NCBI GenBank assembly: GCA_905214795.1
Contig: CAJMNM010000004.1
Coordinates: forward strand, 1 to 64,000
DNA: 64,000 nt
Source: an uncultured bacterium
Lineage (GTDB): Bacteria > Bacteroidota > Bacteroidia > Bacteroidales > Bacteroidaceae
Direction: 5' to 3'
The position numbers were made by a program, and so were the translations under genes. Under the pieces are notes generated by a model. That model had not been told where the DNA came from, ran no database searches, and saw nothing but the letters and a program-made list of their open reading frames with translations. This document shows, piece after piece, positions 33,811 through 43,385 of this stretch. Positions within the stretch are counted from its first letter, which is position 1. Each line of letters begins with the position of its first letter.

Positions 33811-35640
33811 ATGAAAAGACGTATTTTATATTTGGCTGAACTCTTCGGCATCTTTATCGTATTCTTTTTCATACAGAAAATAATATTCACTGCTACAAAC
33901 GCCAGCACAGCACAATCGGCACTGACGACAGGTGATTACATGCAGATTTTGTGGCACGGCTGCGGACTGGACCTGTCCACTACCGGCTATCTGCTGACCA
34001 TACCTTTTTTGCTGGTTTGGGCCAGTACATGGACTTCGGCTCTGAATCTGCGCAAAATTCTAGCTCCTTATTTCATTATTGTCAGTCTGATTCTATCAAC
34101 TATAAGCATTGCTGACACCTCACTATATGACTTCTGGAAGTTCAAGATTGACGCAACCATATTCAATTACATCGACGCACCGAAACAGGCTATGGCCAGT
34201 GTAACAACAGGATATATCGTATGGCGCCTGTGCCTGATTGCTTTGTTCACCGCAGCTTTATCGTATGCTACCATCCGCATCACACCATCACATCTTGAAA
34301 AGCTGAAGCTTAATCTTGGGATGGCCGGCAAGCAGACCGGGATTATCCTGCTTGGCGGAGTGATTTTTCTGATGATAAGAGGCGGTGTCGGCCGGTCGAC
34401 CATGAACATCGGAAGTGCTTATTTCAGCGAGGACGCTTATCTGAACCATGCTGCCGTTAATCCGACTTTTAATCTGATTTATTCATGGCGAAAATCTGAA
34501 AACTTTGCCGAAAAATACAATTATCTGTCTGAAGAAGAGCTTAAAACCACATATAACGGACTTTATCCCGAACAAACTGAGGATTGCACAGAGAAATTAC
34601 TTGTTAAGCCACATCCGCAGGTATTGATTATCGTATTGGAAGGATTCGGTGGCGACTATATTGGAGCGCTGGGTGGACACGGTGAGGTATCGCCCAATTT
34701 TGCCCGTCTGATTAAAGAAGGTATTTTCTTTGATCAGGTTTATGCCAACAGTTTCCGCACAGACCGCGGACTTGTGAGTGCACTGAGCGGACACATCAGC
34801 TACCCCACCACCTCTATCATGAAAATCCCGGCCAAGTCGCAGTATCTTCCGGGAATAGCCTCAACTTTAAAACAGAACGGCTACGAGACTACCTTTATGT
34901 ATGGCGGGGACATCAACTTCACGAACATGAAGAGTTATTTCACCACTACTGGATATCAGGAACTCATCTCAGATGTAGATTTCAGTCTGGCAGAACGGAC
35001 ATCAAGTTCGTGGGGAGCACATGACGAATATACGTTCAACCGACTGTATGAACTCATCAAATCGAAACCGCTGGAAAAACCATGGCATATCGGACTATTG
35101 ACACTCAGCAGCCATGAGCCATTCATTGTACCCTACAAACGGCTGGCAGACAAACGTCTAAACGCATTTGCCTATACCGACCATTGCCTGGGCCAGTTTA
35201 TCGACAAGCTGAAAGAACTACCTGTATGGAATAATCTGCTTGTGGTTTGTCTACCGGACCATGGGAGTTCTTCTTCACTGAATGTGACCTCTCCTGATTT
35301 TTATCATATCCCTATGCTTTGGCTCGGAGGCGCAATAGGAAAGCCACAAGTTATCCATACACTAATGAACCAAAACGACATGCCAGCAACCTTATTAGGT
35401 CAGTTGGGATTGCCACATAAGGATTTTAAATACAGCCGTAACATCTTTTCAAAACAATATACTTATCCATTCGCCTATTCCACATTCAGCGACGGTTTCA
35501 TGTTCAAAGACAGTACAGGTGTAACCATCTTTGACAATGTCTCAAAAAAAGCTTTGGTGAATACTCCCGACAACAACCAGACACGCGAAACAAAAGGAAA
35601 GGCCATTCTGCAATGGTCTTATGATGAATTGAGCCAATAA
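33811..35640 (+). CDS. LTA synthase family sulfatase-like phosphotransferase
   Basis: 609-aa inner-membrane protein with about five N-terminal membrane spans (~residues 5-200) and a C-terminal sulfatase-fold domain. The metal Glu is in VLIIVLEGFGGDY and the nucleophile Thr in NSFRTDRGLVSALSG. The Asp-His pair is in LPDHGSS and another metal/substrate region is SSHEPFIVP. In Gram-negatives such enzymes transfer phosphoglycerol or phosphoethanolamine onto lipid A, core sugars or glycans. Its position beside the LPS-like cluster fits an envelope-modifying role, but the donor is unknown. A convergent hairpin follows. Confidence 0.87.
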   Translation: MKRRILYLAELFGIFIVFFFIQKIIFTATNASTAQSALTTGDYMQILWHGCGLDLSTTGYLLTIPFLLVWASTWTSALNLRKILAPYFIIVSLILSTISIADTSLYDFWKFKIDATIFNYIDAPKQAMASVTTGYIVWRLCLIALFTAALSYATIRITPSHLEKLKLNLGMAGKQTGIILLGGVIFLMIRGGVGRSTMNIGSAYFSEDAYLNHAAVNPTFNLIYSWRKSENFAEKYNYLSEEELKTTYNGLYPEQTEDCTEKLLVKPHPQVLIIVLEGFGGDYIGALGGHGEVSPNFARLIKEGIFFDQVYANSFRTDRGLVSALSGHISYPTTSIMKIPAKSQYLPGIASTLKQNGYETTFMYGGDINFTNMKSYFTTTGYQELISDVDFSLAERTSSSWGAHDEYTFNRLYELIKSKPLEKPWHIGLLTLSSHEPFIVPYKRLADKRLNAFAYTDHCLGQFIDKLKELPVWNNLLVVCLPDHGSSSSLNVTSPDFYHIPMLWLGGAIGKPQVIHTLMNQNDMPATLLGQLGLPHKDFKYSRNIFSKQYTYPFAYSTFSDGFMFKDSTGVTIFDNVSKKALVNTPDNNQTRETKGKAILQWSYDELSQ

Positions 35641-35659
35641 AAACAATAGCAAAAACATT

Positions 35660-35693
35660 TTCCGGAAACCTTTCTACTCCAAAGTTTCCGGAA
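35660..35693. terminator. Hairpin between convergent genes
   Basis: TTCCGGAAAC (35660-35669) pairs perfectly with GTTTCCGGAA (35684-35693) around a 14-base loop. It touches the stop codon of the minus-strand gene and can serve both directions, though T-tracts are short. Confidence 0.65.
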
Positions 35694-36800
35694 TTATTTC
35701 TTATAGAAGAAACGAATTACAAGGGCACGAATAGCAAAATAGATATCCAGAAGATTATACATCCCGTAAACAATTAAAACAGCTTGAAATTTCTTGCTAA
35801 ACGAGGTATAATGCACATAAAATAACTTTTTACCATACAATGCATGAACCGCTTTGGCCAGCAAATGCCCTCTGACTCTGTGTTTGCGGAACAAATATTC
35901 TTTCTTAATACATGCGATAAAGCGTAAGATAGGACTCGCTATGCGATCGTTATAGAACACCGTACGATCTACATTACCTTTTATCTCTGTATACAATTGG
36001 TATAGTTCATCGTCATTACCCATATCAATGATACGCTTCAACGGATAATGCTCAATAAAATCAAAAATATATGCCGGACGCCAGCAATGAAATCTTTGAG
36101 AAAGTTTTTCAAGCCGTTCCTCTACAAGGGCATAAATTTTCTTTATTTCATCTGGCAACAAAGCATATTTCTCCTGAATCATCTTATCAATTGGATCCTT
36201 GTACAAATAGAGACAGAACGGCACCATACGAATGCTATCGCACTGCAAAAGATAATCCAAATTGAATATCAGATCCTCATACACAATCAAATCCGTACGG
36301 AATCTTATCCGTGCGTCTTGCAAGATAGAGGCTTTGTAGAACTTTCCCCATACGTAGCCATTCCAAAGATGACGAGCTACAAACTCACCCATCGTGTCGC
36401 CATGGAAAGTAACATCAAAATCATAAAACACTTCACCTTTCGGAAGCGTCTTATAACCACCAATTATCAAATCGTAACCAGTATTGTCATTCAATAAATT
36501 GAGGAATCCGGGAGCTATGGAATCATCAGCATCAATAAAAATAACCCATTCACCACGAGCCATCTCTAGCCCCATATTACGCGCCATGCTTACACCTCCA
36601 TTTTCCTTATGAAAGACGCGAATACGAGAGTCTTTAACCGCATAAACGTCGCAAATCTCTCCCGATCTATCAGGACTGCCGTCATCGATAAGCAAAAGTT
36701 CAAAATTCTGACACTCCTGATTCAAGATACTCTCAACGCAGTTTTCCAAACAATCTTCAGCGTTGTAGACTGGAACAATTATAGATATTAATGGAGACAT
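35694..36800 (-). CDS. Family 2 glycosyltransferase
   Basis: 368-aa GT2. PLISIIVPVYNAEDCLENCV, FELLLIDDGSPDRSG, ENGGVSMARNMGLEMA and the DxD FIDADDS are clear. The C-terminal ~150 residues are basic and hydrophobic (ending FAIRALVIRFFYK), probably a membrane-contact region. It is the last gene of a minus-strand run with another GT2 and an MsbA-type exporter, in the putative LPS locus. ATG 36800 directly precedes the conserved strand. Confidence 0.87.
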   Translation of the reverse strand: MSPLISIIVPVYNAEDCLENCVESILNQECQNFELLLIDDGSPDRSGEICDVYAVKDSRIRVFHKENGGVSMARNMGLEMARGEWVIFIDADDSIAPGFLNLLNDNTGYDLIIGGYKTLPKGEVFYDFDVTFHGDTMGEFVARHLWNGYVWGKFYKASILQDARIRFRTDLIVYEDLIFNLDYLLQCDSIRMVPFCLYLYKDPIDKMIQEKYALLPDEIKKIYALVEERLEKLSQRFHCWRPAYIFDFIEHYPLKRIIDMGNDDELYQLYTEIKGNVDRTVFYNDRIASPILRFIACIKKEYLFRKHRVRGHLLAKAVHALYGKKLFYVHYTSFSKKFQAVLIVYGMYNLLDIYFAIRALVIRFFYKK

Positions 36801-36818
36801 TGATACAATATATTTTTC

Positions 36819-37862
36819 CTATTTCCTCGTTACCAAAGAATGAAATCTTAACGCATAATCCAACACTCTGGCGTTTTCTGTGATCCACCAGAATTTCAAA
36901 TACCATTTTTTCAACAAAGGATGGCGTACCCGATATTTCTTAATATGCTTGATCAGGCTATTAAATACCTCATAATCAGACGGCAGAATTTTTGACTGCA
37001 TTTTTAGGCTCAAGATACAGAAATTAACTGCTCCATATATAAAATAAGCCTGATTGTGTCTTGTATGTTTGTCTACAATCTCGTTATCCATCTGGTTAAA
37101 CATCGCTTCCACTACCTGTACAATCTGAATCAAGTTCTTCTTCTGACTGCTTGAATCCACAGATTGCCCTTCACGACCGATACGGTAATGATAAAGATAT
37201 AAATCGTAGACAACAAAGTCTTTCACCCGTGAATAAGGGAAAAAACAATACAATGTATCCGTATAGTTAATGCCTTCAGGAAGACGGAATCCCATCTGCT
37301 TGAGCAACGAAGTTCTATAAGTCATGCCATTCATTCCAAACTCGCTCTCATAAGCATGAGTTTGGATATAAAATTCGCTTGTACGATAAACATGGTCCTT
37401 AAAAACAGTCATAAAGGAATGCTTGTGTTCATCTATTTTCCGACCACCTAGAAAAATTTCATCAACCCTTAATGTAATAACCAAATCAGTATCGCATGTT
37501 TCCAACTTCTGCAAGAATATCACTAAAGCATCGGTATCGAACCAATCATCTGCATCCAGAATCTTAAAATATTTACCAGTTGCTACTTCTAAGCCAGCAT
37601 TCACGCATGATCCATAATGCCCATTTGACTTATTCACAACCCGAATCAAATCCGGACGCTTCTGCTCGTAACTGCGGATAATCTCCAGAGAGCTGTCTGT
37701 ACTTCCATCATTGACAACGATTACCTCAAGTCGATCACTTACCCGCATATCTGTTACAGAATCAAGACATGCCGGCAAATATTTTTCCATATTGTAGGTT
37801 GGCACTACAATTGAAAGAAGCTTATCGCTTCCGCCTTTTTGGATAATTTTACTATCAAGCAT
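36819..37862 (-). CDS. Family 2 glycosyltransferase
   Basis: 347-aa GT2. LLSIVVPTYNMEKYLPACLD, LEVIVVNDGSTDSSLEI, HYGSCVNAGLEVATGKYF and the DxD KILDADDWFD define the catalytic domain. The rest is basic and helical. It lies 18 bases upstream of the following GT2 and 72 bases after the exporter gene, suggesting one transcript from the promoter at 39.8 kb. Confidence 0.87.
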   Translation of the reverse strand: MLDSKIIQKGGSDKLLSIVVPTYNMEKYLPACLDSVTDMRVSDRLEVIVVNDGSTDSSLEIIRSYEQKRPDLIRVVNKSNGHYGSCVNAGLEVATGKYFKILDADDWFDTDALVIFLQKLETCDTDLVITLRVDEIFLGGRKIDEHKHSFMTVFKDHVYRTSEFYIQTHAYESEFGMNGMTYRTSLLKQMGFRLPEGINYTDTLYCFFPYSRVKDFVVYDLYLYHYRIGREGQSVDSSSQKKNLIQIVQVVEAMFNQMDNEIVDKHTRHNQAYFIYGAVNFCILSLKMQSKILPSDYEVFNSLIKHIKKYRVRHPLLKKWYLKFWWITENARVLDYALRFHSLVTRK

Positions 37863-37934
37863 CTTTTTAAAATAAAAAATAAACTACCTTTCATTTTATT
37901 ATCGCCCGTTCACTCTCACGAGCAGCCCGCGACA

Positions 37935-39770
37935 TCAAAGGCTCTGCATATCGTTTAGTTTTTTATAGTAGCCATTTAAAGCAATGAGTTCTTCATGAGT
38001 TCCTCTTTCGACAATCTCACCTTCATAAAGCACACATATTTCATCTGCATTCTTAATTGTGCTGAGACGATGAGCAATAGCTATTGTCGTACGTGACTTC
38101 ATCAAACGTTCCAAAGCCTCCTGCACCAAACGTTCTGATTCCGTATCTAACGCCGAAGTAGCTTCATCTAATATCAAAATAGGAGGATTCTTAAGTATTG
38201 CACGCGCTATGCTGACACGCTGACGTTGCCCACCAGACAAGCGTCCGCCACGATCGCCAATCATTGTATCATAACCATTTTCTGATTCCATAATAAAATC
38301 GTGAGCATTTGCAATCTTAGCTGCCTCGATAACCTGCTCCATCGTTGCATTCTCGACTCCAAATGTAATATTATTATAGAAAGTATCATTGAAAAGGATA
38401 GCTTCTTGATTAACATTACCAATCAATGAACGCAACGAAGCAATAGACACATCCTTGATATTTTTGCCATCAATCAGCAACTCACCTTCTTGAACCTCAT
38501 GATAACGTGGTATCAAATCTACCATGGTAGACTTTCCTGAGCCAGACTGTCCGACCAAAGCGACAGTCTTACCTTTTTCAATAGTCAAATTGATATGTTT
38601 TAGTACAGAACGTCCCTCTACATAACTGAACGAAACGTCCTTGAATTCCAATTTATCTTCAAAGTTTTCCAAAGGCTTCGGATGTTCAGGATCCTTGATA
38701 TGATTTTCTGCTTTCAAGATCATATCTATACGTTCCATACTAGCCAATCCCAACGGTATATTATAAAAAGCCTTTGAGAATTCCTTCAACGGATTAATAA
38801 TACTGTAAAGAATCACCAGATAGAAAATAAACATTGCTGCATCTATCGGAGAATAACTATTCAGGATCAAAGCACCGCCAAACCACAATACAATCACAAT
38901 CACGCATGTGCCAAGGAACTCACTCATAGGATGAGCCGAGCTCTGACGGATAACCATCTCATTCATAGCATCACGGAACTCATTGTTAATCTTAGAAAAA
39001 CGGGCTGACATCTTACGTTCCGCAATAAAAGCCTTTATAATGCGCAGACCACCCAAAGTTTCATCCAGTTGTGACATAATATCACCCCATTGCGCCTGTG
39101 CCACAACTGACTGACTTTTCAACTTACGACTAATCACACCCATAATCCAACCAGCCAACGGCAAAATAACAAGTACAAACAGCGTCAGCTGCCAACTTAC
39201 CGTAAACAAAGTAATGAAACAGACTACCAAAGCAATCGGATTACGAATAAGCATGTCAATGGAACTTGTAAGAGAATTTTCGACCACTGACACATCAGCA
39301 CTCATTCTTGCGATAATATCACCCTTTCTCTCTTCGGAAAAGAAACTCAACGGCAATCTCAGCACTTTATTATAAACCTCAATGCGAATATCACGAACAA
39401 TACCCGTACGCAAAGGAACCATCACAGCAGAAGAAGCAAAATAACCAAAAGTTTTAAGCATTGTCATGAATATCAGCAGCATACCCATCATAACCAAAGT
39501 AAGGAATGCACCGTTCTCGGCTATAATTTTACTGATATAATAATAGCCGTTATTCATTAATACATCTTTATTGAGATTATCCCACGTCATGGGTATGTAC
39601 TCGTATTTTGTTGTATCAATTTTAAACAAAATATTAAGAATTGGCACCAATGCCATGAAAGAAAAGACATTAAGCCACTGCGATAGGAAGTTTAATATTA
39701 CAGCCCACGTCAAATATTTACGGTAAGGGCGAATATAACGATTAAGTAATGAAAAGAATTGTTTAATCAT
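37935..39770 (-). CDS. MsbA-like lipid A/lipid-linked glycan ABC exporter
   Basis: 611-aa half-transporter with six membrane helices (~residues 15-320) fused to an ABC ATPase. It has Walker A VGQSGSGKST, Q-loop region NVNQEAILFNDT, the signature LSGGQRQRVSIARAIL, Walker B ILILDEATSALD and the switch AHRLSTI. It works as a homodimer. In this setting, next to glycosyltransferases and a lipid A acyltransferase, it most likely flips lipid A-core or a related glycolipid across the inner membrane. Multidrug export is the alternative, since the two groups are hard to separate by motif. Confidence 0.88.
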   Translation of the reverse strand: MIKQFFSLLNRYIRPYRKYLTWAVILNFLSQWLNVFSFMALVPILNILFKIDTTKYEYIPMTWDNLNKDVLMNNGYYYISKIIAENGAFLTLVMMGMLLIFMTMLKTFGYFASSAVMVPLRTGIVRDIRIEVYNKVLRLPLSFFSEERKGDIIARMSADVSVVENSLTSSIDMLIRNPIALVVCFITLFTVSWQLTLFVLVILPLAGWIMGVISRKLKSQSVVAQAQWGDIMSQLDETLGGLRIIKAFIAERKMSARFSKINNEFRDAMNEMVIRQSSAHPMSEFLGTCVIVIVLWFGGALILNSYSPIDAAMFIFYLVILYSIINPLKEFSKAFYNIPLGLASMERIDMILKAENHIKDPEHPKPLENFEDKLEFKDVSFSYVEGRSVLKHINLTIEKGKTVALVGQSGSGKSTMVDLIPRYHEVQEGELLIDGKNIKDVSIASLRSLIGNVNQEAILFNDTFYNNITFGVENATMEQVIEAAKIANAHDFIMESENGYDTMIGDRGGRLSGGQRQRVSIARAILKNPPILILDEATSALDTESERLVQEALERLMKSRTTIAIAHRLSTIKNADEICVLYEGEIVERGTHEELIALNGYYKKLNDMQSL

Positions 39771-39792
39771 ATAAGTCCAGCAAAATAATTTG

Positions 39793-39800
39793 CAAAGTTA
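39793..39800 (-). promoter_or_regulatory. -7 box for the exporter/GT2 operon
   Basis: The minus strand reads TAACTTTG, a TAnnTTTG match, 22 bases before ATG 39770. Confidence 0.55.
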
Positions 39801-39996
39801 TAAAAAAAAGAGAGACTCCACAATTTTTATATTAATTTAATATTCAGAATAAAAAGTTATATAATCCGCCTTTCAAGGACATATATAAAGTGTATGATAG
39901 CCTTGTTTAAAAAGGAACTGTTTACAGACAAATTATAACAAATTCAATATTCTGACATTCTATTTTCAAGCAACTGTTTTCATACACATTTGTATA

Positions 39997-41010
39997 TCAG
40001 AACTTCTGACCACTCAACTCAAAATAACGGGCCAAAACCATCAATTGCAGAAGCTCTTCCCGTTCGGTATCGAAAAACTGACTGACATATTCATGAGCAT
40101 GACGTATAATCTGCTCAGCCTCATCTGGATGATCAATATAATATTGTATCTTCTCTGGTAAATCAGAAAAATCTTCTTTCACCTCTACATAATGGTAACC
40201 GGCTTTCAGTGTACCCTCCATAAACCAAGTTTCACAGGTCGGTTTGGTCATCACAGCCAATGAATTGGAAGACATAACCCATTTGAGATTTGAAGCCACA
40301 TCATTACCCTCAAGCGCCATAATAAACTTGTAATCCAAATGCTCTCGGATGGTCTTCTTAGGCGTCATCCATTCTTCGGGGCAACCTTCATTCTTGCCAA
40401 CGACACCACAATCAAACAACGGATGATGAAAATACTGACGCAAGAAAGTCTCTCTCACCCTACTTTGACGAATCTTTCCACGAAATATCACCTTATCTTG
40501 CTTCTCTGAAAAACTTTTCGTATCATGCACAAACATGAAATGACGCAACTTATCCAGTTTCAATACAACAGAACAAAGGTTGTCGTCCGACAAAAGACGA
40601 CTCTTCACCACAGATGGAGTCTCCGGCGTAAAATACACATCACCAGGACAATAACTCCAACGCAGATGTTTAGGAAACCAGCGAGTGACATCATGCTGGT
40701 CAAAATAGTATGCTGTATGGAACATCTTACGCTTATACCCTCCCAAAGTTCCGGTATAAAGGAACCAGCTACGCCCGCTACTGATATGATCCTTAGGACT
40801 AATCGCCCAAGGTGCGCGCAAACGAATATAATAATCTACACGACGGCACAAATCATTGTAATCAGGACGTTTCTTGGCTTGCTCCAGTTTGTTTCTCAAA
40901 CGCATACGATAACAGATATCAGGCACAAGCAAGCCAAGTGATTTTCTGAGAAAATAAAAAAATTTAACTGGTTTCCCACTTCTAACCTTATATACGAGAT
41001 TGTCTGCCAT
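39997..41010 (-). CDS. GT90/CAP10-like (LpsA) glycosyltransferase
   Basis: 337-aa protein of the family 90 type. It has a basic N-terminus, then FRGKIRQSRVRETFLRQYF, DYKFIMALEGNDVASNLKWV, the conserved SSNSLAVMTKPTCETWFMEG, HYVEVKEDFSDLPEKIQYY, and the terminal Phe-rich AHEYVSQFFD. These match the LPS-modifying LpsA/CAP10 group, which transfers glucose or xylose. It is on its own with a promoter at 41070-41077, and is divergent from the GT8 gene. Confidence 0.82.
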   Translation of the reverse strand: MADNLVYKVRSGKPVKFFYFLRKSLGLLVPDICYRMRLRNKLEQAKKRPDYNDLCRRVDYYIRLRAPWAISPKDHISSGRSWFLYTGTLGGYKRKMFHTAYYFDQHDVTRWFPKHLRWSYCPGDVYFTPETPSVVKSRLLSDDNLCSVVLKLDKLRHFMFVHDTKSFSEKQDKVIFRGKIRQSRVRETFLRQYFHHPLFDCGVVGKNEGCPEEWMTPKKTIREHLDYKFIMALEGNDVASNLKWVMSSNSLAVMTKPTCETWFMEGTLKAGYHYVEVKEDFSDLPEKIQYYIDHPDEAEQIIRHAHEYVSQFFDTEREELLQLMVLARYFELSGQKF

Positions 41011-41069
41011 AGCCTTAATATTAAAGTTATCAAATACCAGATAAGACTGAAAAACAAGGATTATAAAAG

Positions 41070-41077
41070 CAAAGGTA
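41070..41077 (-). promoter_or_regulatory. -7 box for the GT90 gene
   Basis: The minus strand reads TACCTTTG, a TAnnTTTG match, 60 bases before ATG 41010. Confidence 0.5.
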
Positions 41078-41139
41078 GGAAATAAATGCGATATTTTATT
41101 AAAAAGAGAATAAAACTATGTCTGCAGCTTTATTATTTC

Positions 41140-41147
41140 GTATATTT
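41140..41147 (+). promoter_or_regulatory. -7 box for the plus-strand glycosyltransferases
   Basis: TATATTTG matches TAnnTTTG. It predicts a ~90-base leader before ATG 41240 and, with 41070-41077, forms a divergent promoter pair. Confidence 0.55.
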
Positions 41148-41239
41148 GTAAAAACATTGGCGCACGGCCATATCATAAGAACCTTTAAATACGGCTCACG
41201 TAAGCATTAAGAAATCCTATAAACCAAAAGAATCTTACT

Positions 41240-42163
41240 ATGATACATATAGCCTGCAACATAGACAGTAATTACGTACAACACTGCGCTGTAACCCTCG
41301 TTTCATTATTCGAAAACAACTGTAGCGAAAAATTCTCCATACATATTCTGGCACAAGACTTAACTGAGGAAGACAAAAGTACGCTCCAAGCTCTAGCAAA
41401 CCGCTATCAGAGTATGGTTTATTTCTATTCGCCATCACCTCAGCTGTTAGAAGGATTCAGCATCAGAAAATTCAGCAAACGAATTTCCATGGCAACTTAT
41501 TTCCGCTGTCTACTTTCGGACATCCTTCCCGAAAATATCGACCGAGTAATTTATTTAGACTGCGACATAGTTATACTAGGCGACATCAAACCTTTTTGGG
41601 AAATTCCACTCGACAATGCAGGTGTAGCAGCAGTTGAAGACATGGGTTGCCACGAAAAAGAACGCTATGACATTCTCCAATATCCCATGGCAGACTCTTA
41701 TTTCAATGCCGGAGTTTTATTGGTAAACCTGGCCTATTGGCGCGAACATCATATTCCCAAAGCCTGCATCGATTATTTCCACCAATACCCAGAACGGATT
41801 TTATTCAATGACCAGGATCTGTTAAACAGCGTACTTCACAAAAACAAGATACTGACAGATTTGCGCTGGAATGTTCAGGATGCATTCTACCGCAACCCAA
41901 AAGAACGCAACGAAGTCTGGAATAAGAAATTTACAGAAGTACTTAAACATCCTGTCATCCTCCATTATACCAACAGAAAGCCATGGAATTATGATAGCCA
42001 GCACCCACTGAGAAGCGCCTATTTCACTTATCTAGATCTCACTCCTTGGAAAGGTCAACGCCCTTGGAACAAACCTGCAAACAGAATTAAACGATTCTTC
42101 AGATTGCTACCATTCTACGTCAGACTAAGAAGGCCCAAATACATCAATCTCAACACATTATAA
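41240..42163 (+). CDS. Family 8 glycosyltransferase
   Basis: 307-aa GT8 enzyme. IHIACNIDSNYVQHCAVTL starts the fold, the DxD is IYLDCDIVILGDI, and FNAGVLLVNLAYWRE, LFNDQDLLN and PVILHYTNRKPW follow in the family order. It resembles LPS core glucosyl/galactosyltransferases (WaaJ/WaaI type). It is first in a plus-strand run with two galactofuranosyltransferase-like genes, though a 288-base spacer separates it from them. Confidence 0.87.
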   Translation: MIHIACNIDSNYVQHCAVTLVSLFENNCSEKFSIHILAQDLTEEDKSTLQALANRYQSMVYFYSPSPQLLEGFSIRKFSKRISMATYFRCLLSDILPENIDRVIYLDCDIVILGDIKPFWEIPLDNAGVAAVEDMGCHEKERYDILQYPMADSYFNAGVLLVNLAYWREHHIPKACIDYFHQYPERILFNDQDLLNSVLHKNKILTDLRWNVQDAFYRNPKERNEVWNKKFTEVLKHPVILHYTNRKPWNYDSQHPLRSAYFTYLDLTPWKGQRPWNKPANRIKRFFRLLPFYVRLRRPKYINLNTL

Positions 42164-42451
42164 AATCCGCTACGAAAGCAAAGCAATAAAGACAACTGAA
42201 TCACATTACTCCAAACTGCAATGAAACCGTTCAGACCTTATTTTACCTGGCGTTGTCCGTTATGTCATTCATCGTTCCTAGAACAAGCCTAACATTTGCA
42301 TTTTCCGGTAACATCAAAAGGAAACAGTACAAAAACAGACGAATCATAGAACTGTTTTTTGTATATACCGTCAAAAAGCCTTAACTTTATAAGGGTTCTG
42401 AAACCAAAAGCCTACTTTGAAAGAAAATACTATAATTTCACAAGTATAGAT

Positions 42452-43375
42452 ATGAAAACGGGATGTGTTGTTGTAACTTATAACAGACTTGAATTACTCA
42501 AGCAAAACATCAATGCTTTGGAGAGACAGACTTATAATCTCTCTAAAATTTACATTGTAAACAACTGTTCTACCGATGGCACAGGTGACTATCTGGCACA
42601 ATACGCCAACAATCCTTTATTTGAAATCATCACACTCGACAAAAACATCGGTGGAGCCGGTGGTTTCTCTATAGGAATAAAAAAAGCCGTTCTAGACCAT
42701 TGCCAATGGGTATGGGTAATGGATGACGACACCATACCCGACGAGCATGCCCTGAAGCGCCTCATAGCTGCAACGACACTTAATACACATATTGGATTTG
42801 TATGCAGTAAGGTTGTGTGGACTGATGGCAAACCACACATTATGAATAAGACTCACCCTAGCATCCGTATAAAGGAGGCTTTTAACACCTATTCCACTCC
42901 CGAAGTTCCGGCTTTTCTGATAGAAGCATCGACTTTCGTCTCTACCCTGATTAATGCTGATGCCATACTAAAAGTAGGACTTCCCATCAAAGAATTCTTT
43001 ATTTGGGCTGATGATATTGAATATACCCAGCGAATCAGCCAGAACGGATTCTACGGATTCTATGTGGATAACAGTATTGTGCTACACCATACAGCAGAAA
43101 ACTATGCTCCAATGATTGATACGGCCCCAATAAGTGTAGCATGGAAATTTTACTATCAGGCCCGTAACCTGACTTACATAAAAAGCAGACGGAAAAACAG
43201 GTTGAGCCTATTTTTATCAACAATAAACATGTACAGAAGCTACATGAGACTCATCAGAAAGCGTCCACGTAATGAACGTCAAATTCTAAAGAGAAACATC
43301 ATAAAAGGATGTATCGACGGACTGAGTTTCAACCCCACAATAGAATTTATCCAAACAGAATCACCTAAAAAATAA
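42452..43375 (+). CDS. GlfT2-like family 2 glycosyltransferase (probable galactofuranosyltransferase), copy 1
   Basis: 307-aa GT2. CVVVTYNRLELLKQNINALE, VNNCSTDGTGDYLAQ, DKNIGGAGGFSIGIK, the DDD metal site VWVMDDDTIPDE, and FIWADDIEYTQRISQNG are typical of the GlfT2 group, which transfers galactofuranose from UDP-Galf. UDP-galactopyranose mutase is encoded 3.3 kb away, supporting the donor. ATG 42452 is chosen because the family starts at the VVVTYN strand; an in-frame TTG at 42359 would add 31 unrelated residues. It is a tandem paralogue of the next gene, with the same motifs throughout. Confidence 0.85.
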   Translation: MKTGCVVVTYNRLELLKQNINALERQTYNLSKIYIVNNCSTDGTGDYLAQYANNPLFEIITLDKNIGGAGGFSIGIKKAVLDHCQWVWVMDDDTIPDEHALKRLIAATTLNTHIGFVCSKVVWTDGKPHIMNKTHPSIRIKEAFNTYSTPEVPAFLIEASTFVSTLINADAILKVGLPIKEFFIWADDIEYTQRISQNGFYGFYVDNSIVLHHTAENYAPMIDTAPISVAWKFYYQARNLTYIKSRRKNRLSLFLSTINMYRSYMRLIRKRPRNERQILKRNIIKGCIDGLSFNPTIEFIQTESPKK

Positions 43376-43385
43376 AAACCCAATT

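Noticed and set aside
42221..42292. 23-codon ORF with a CxxC pair (WRCPLC) between GT8 and the GlfT2-like genes
   Set aside because: Too short; it has only one CxxC pair and no promoter or ribosome-binding signal.
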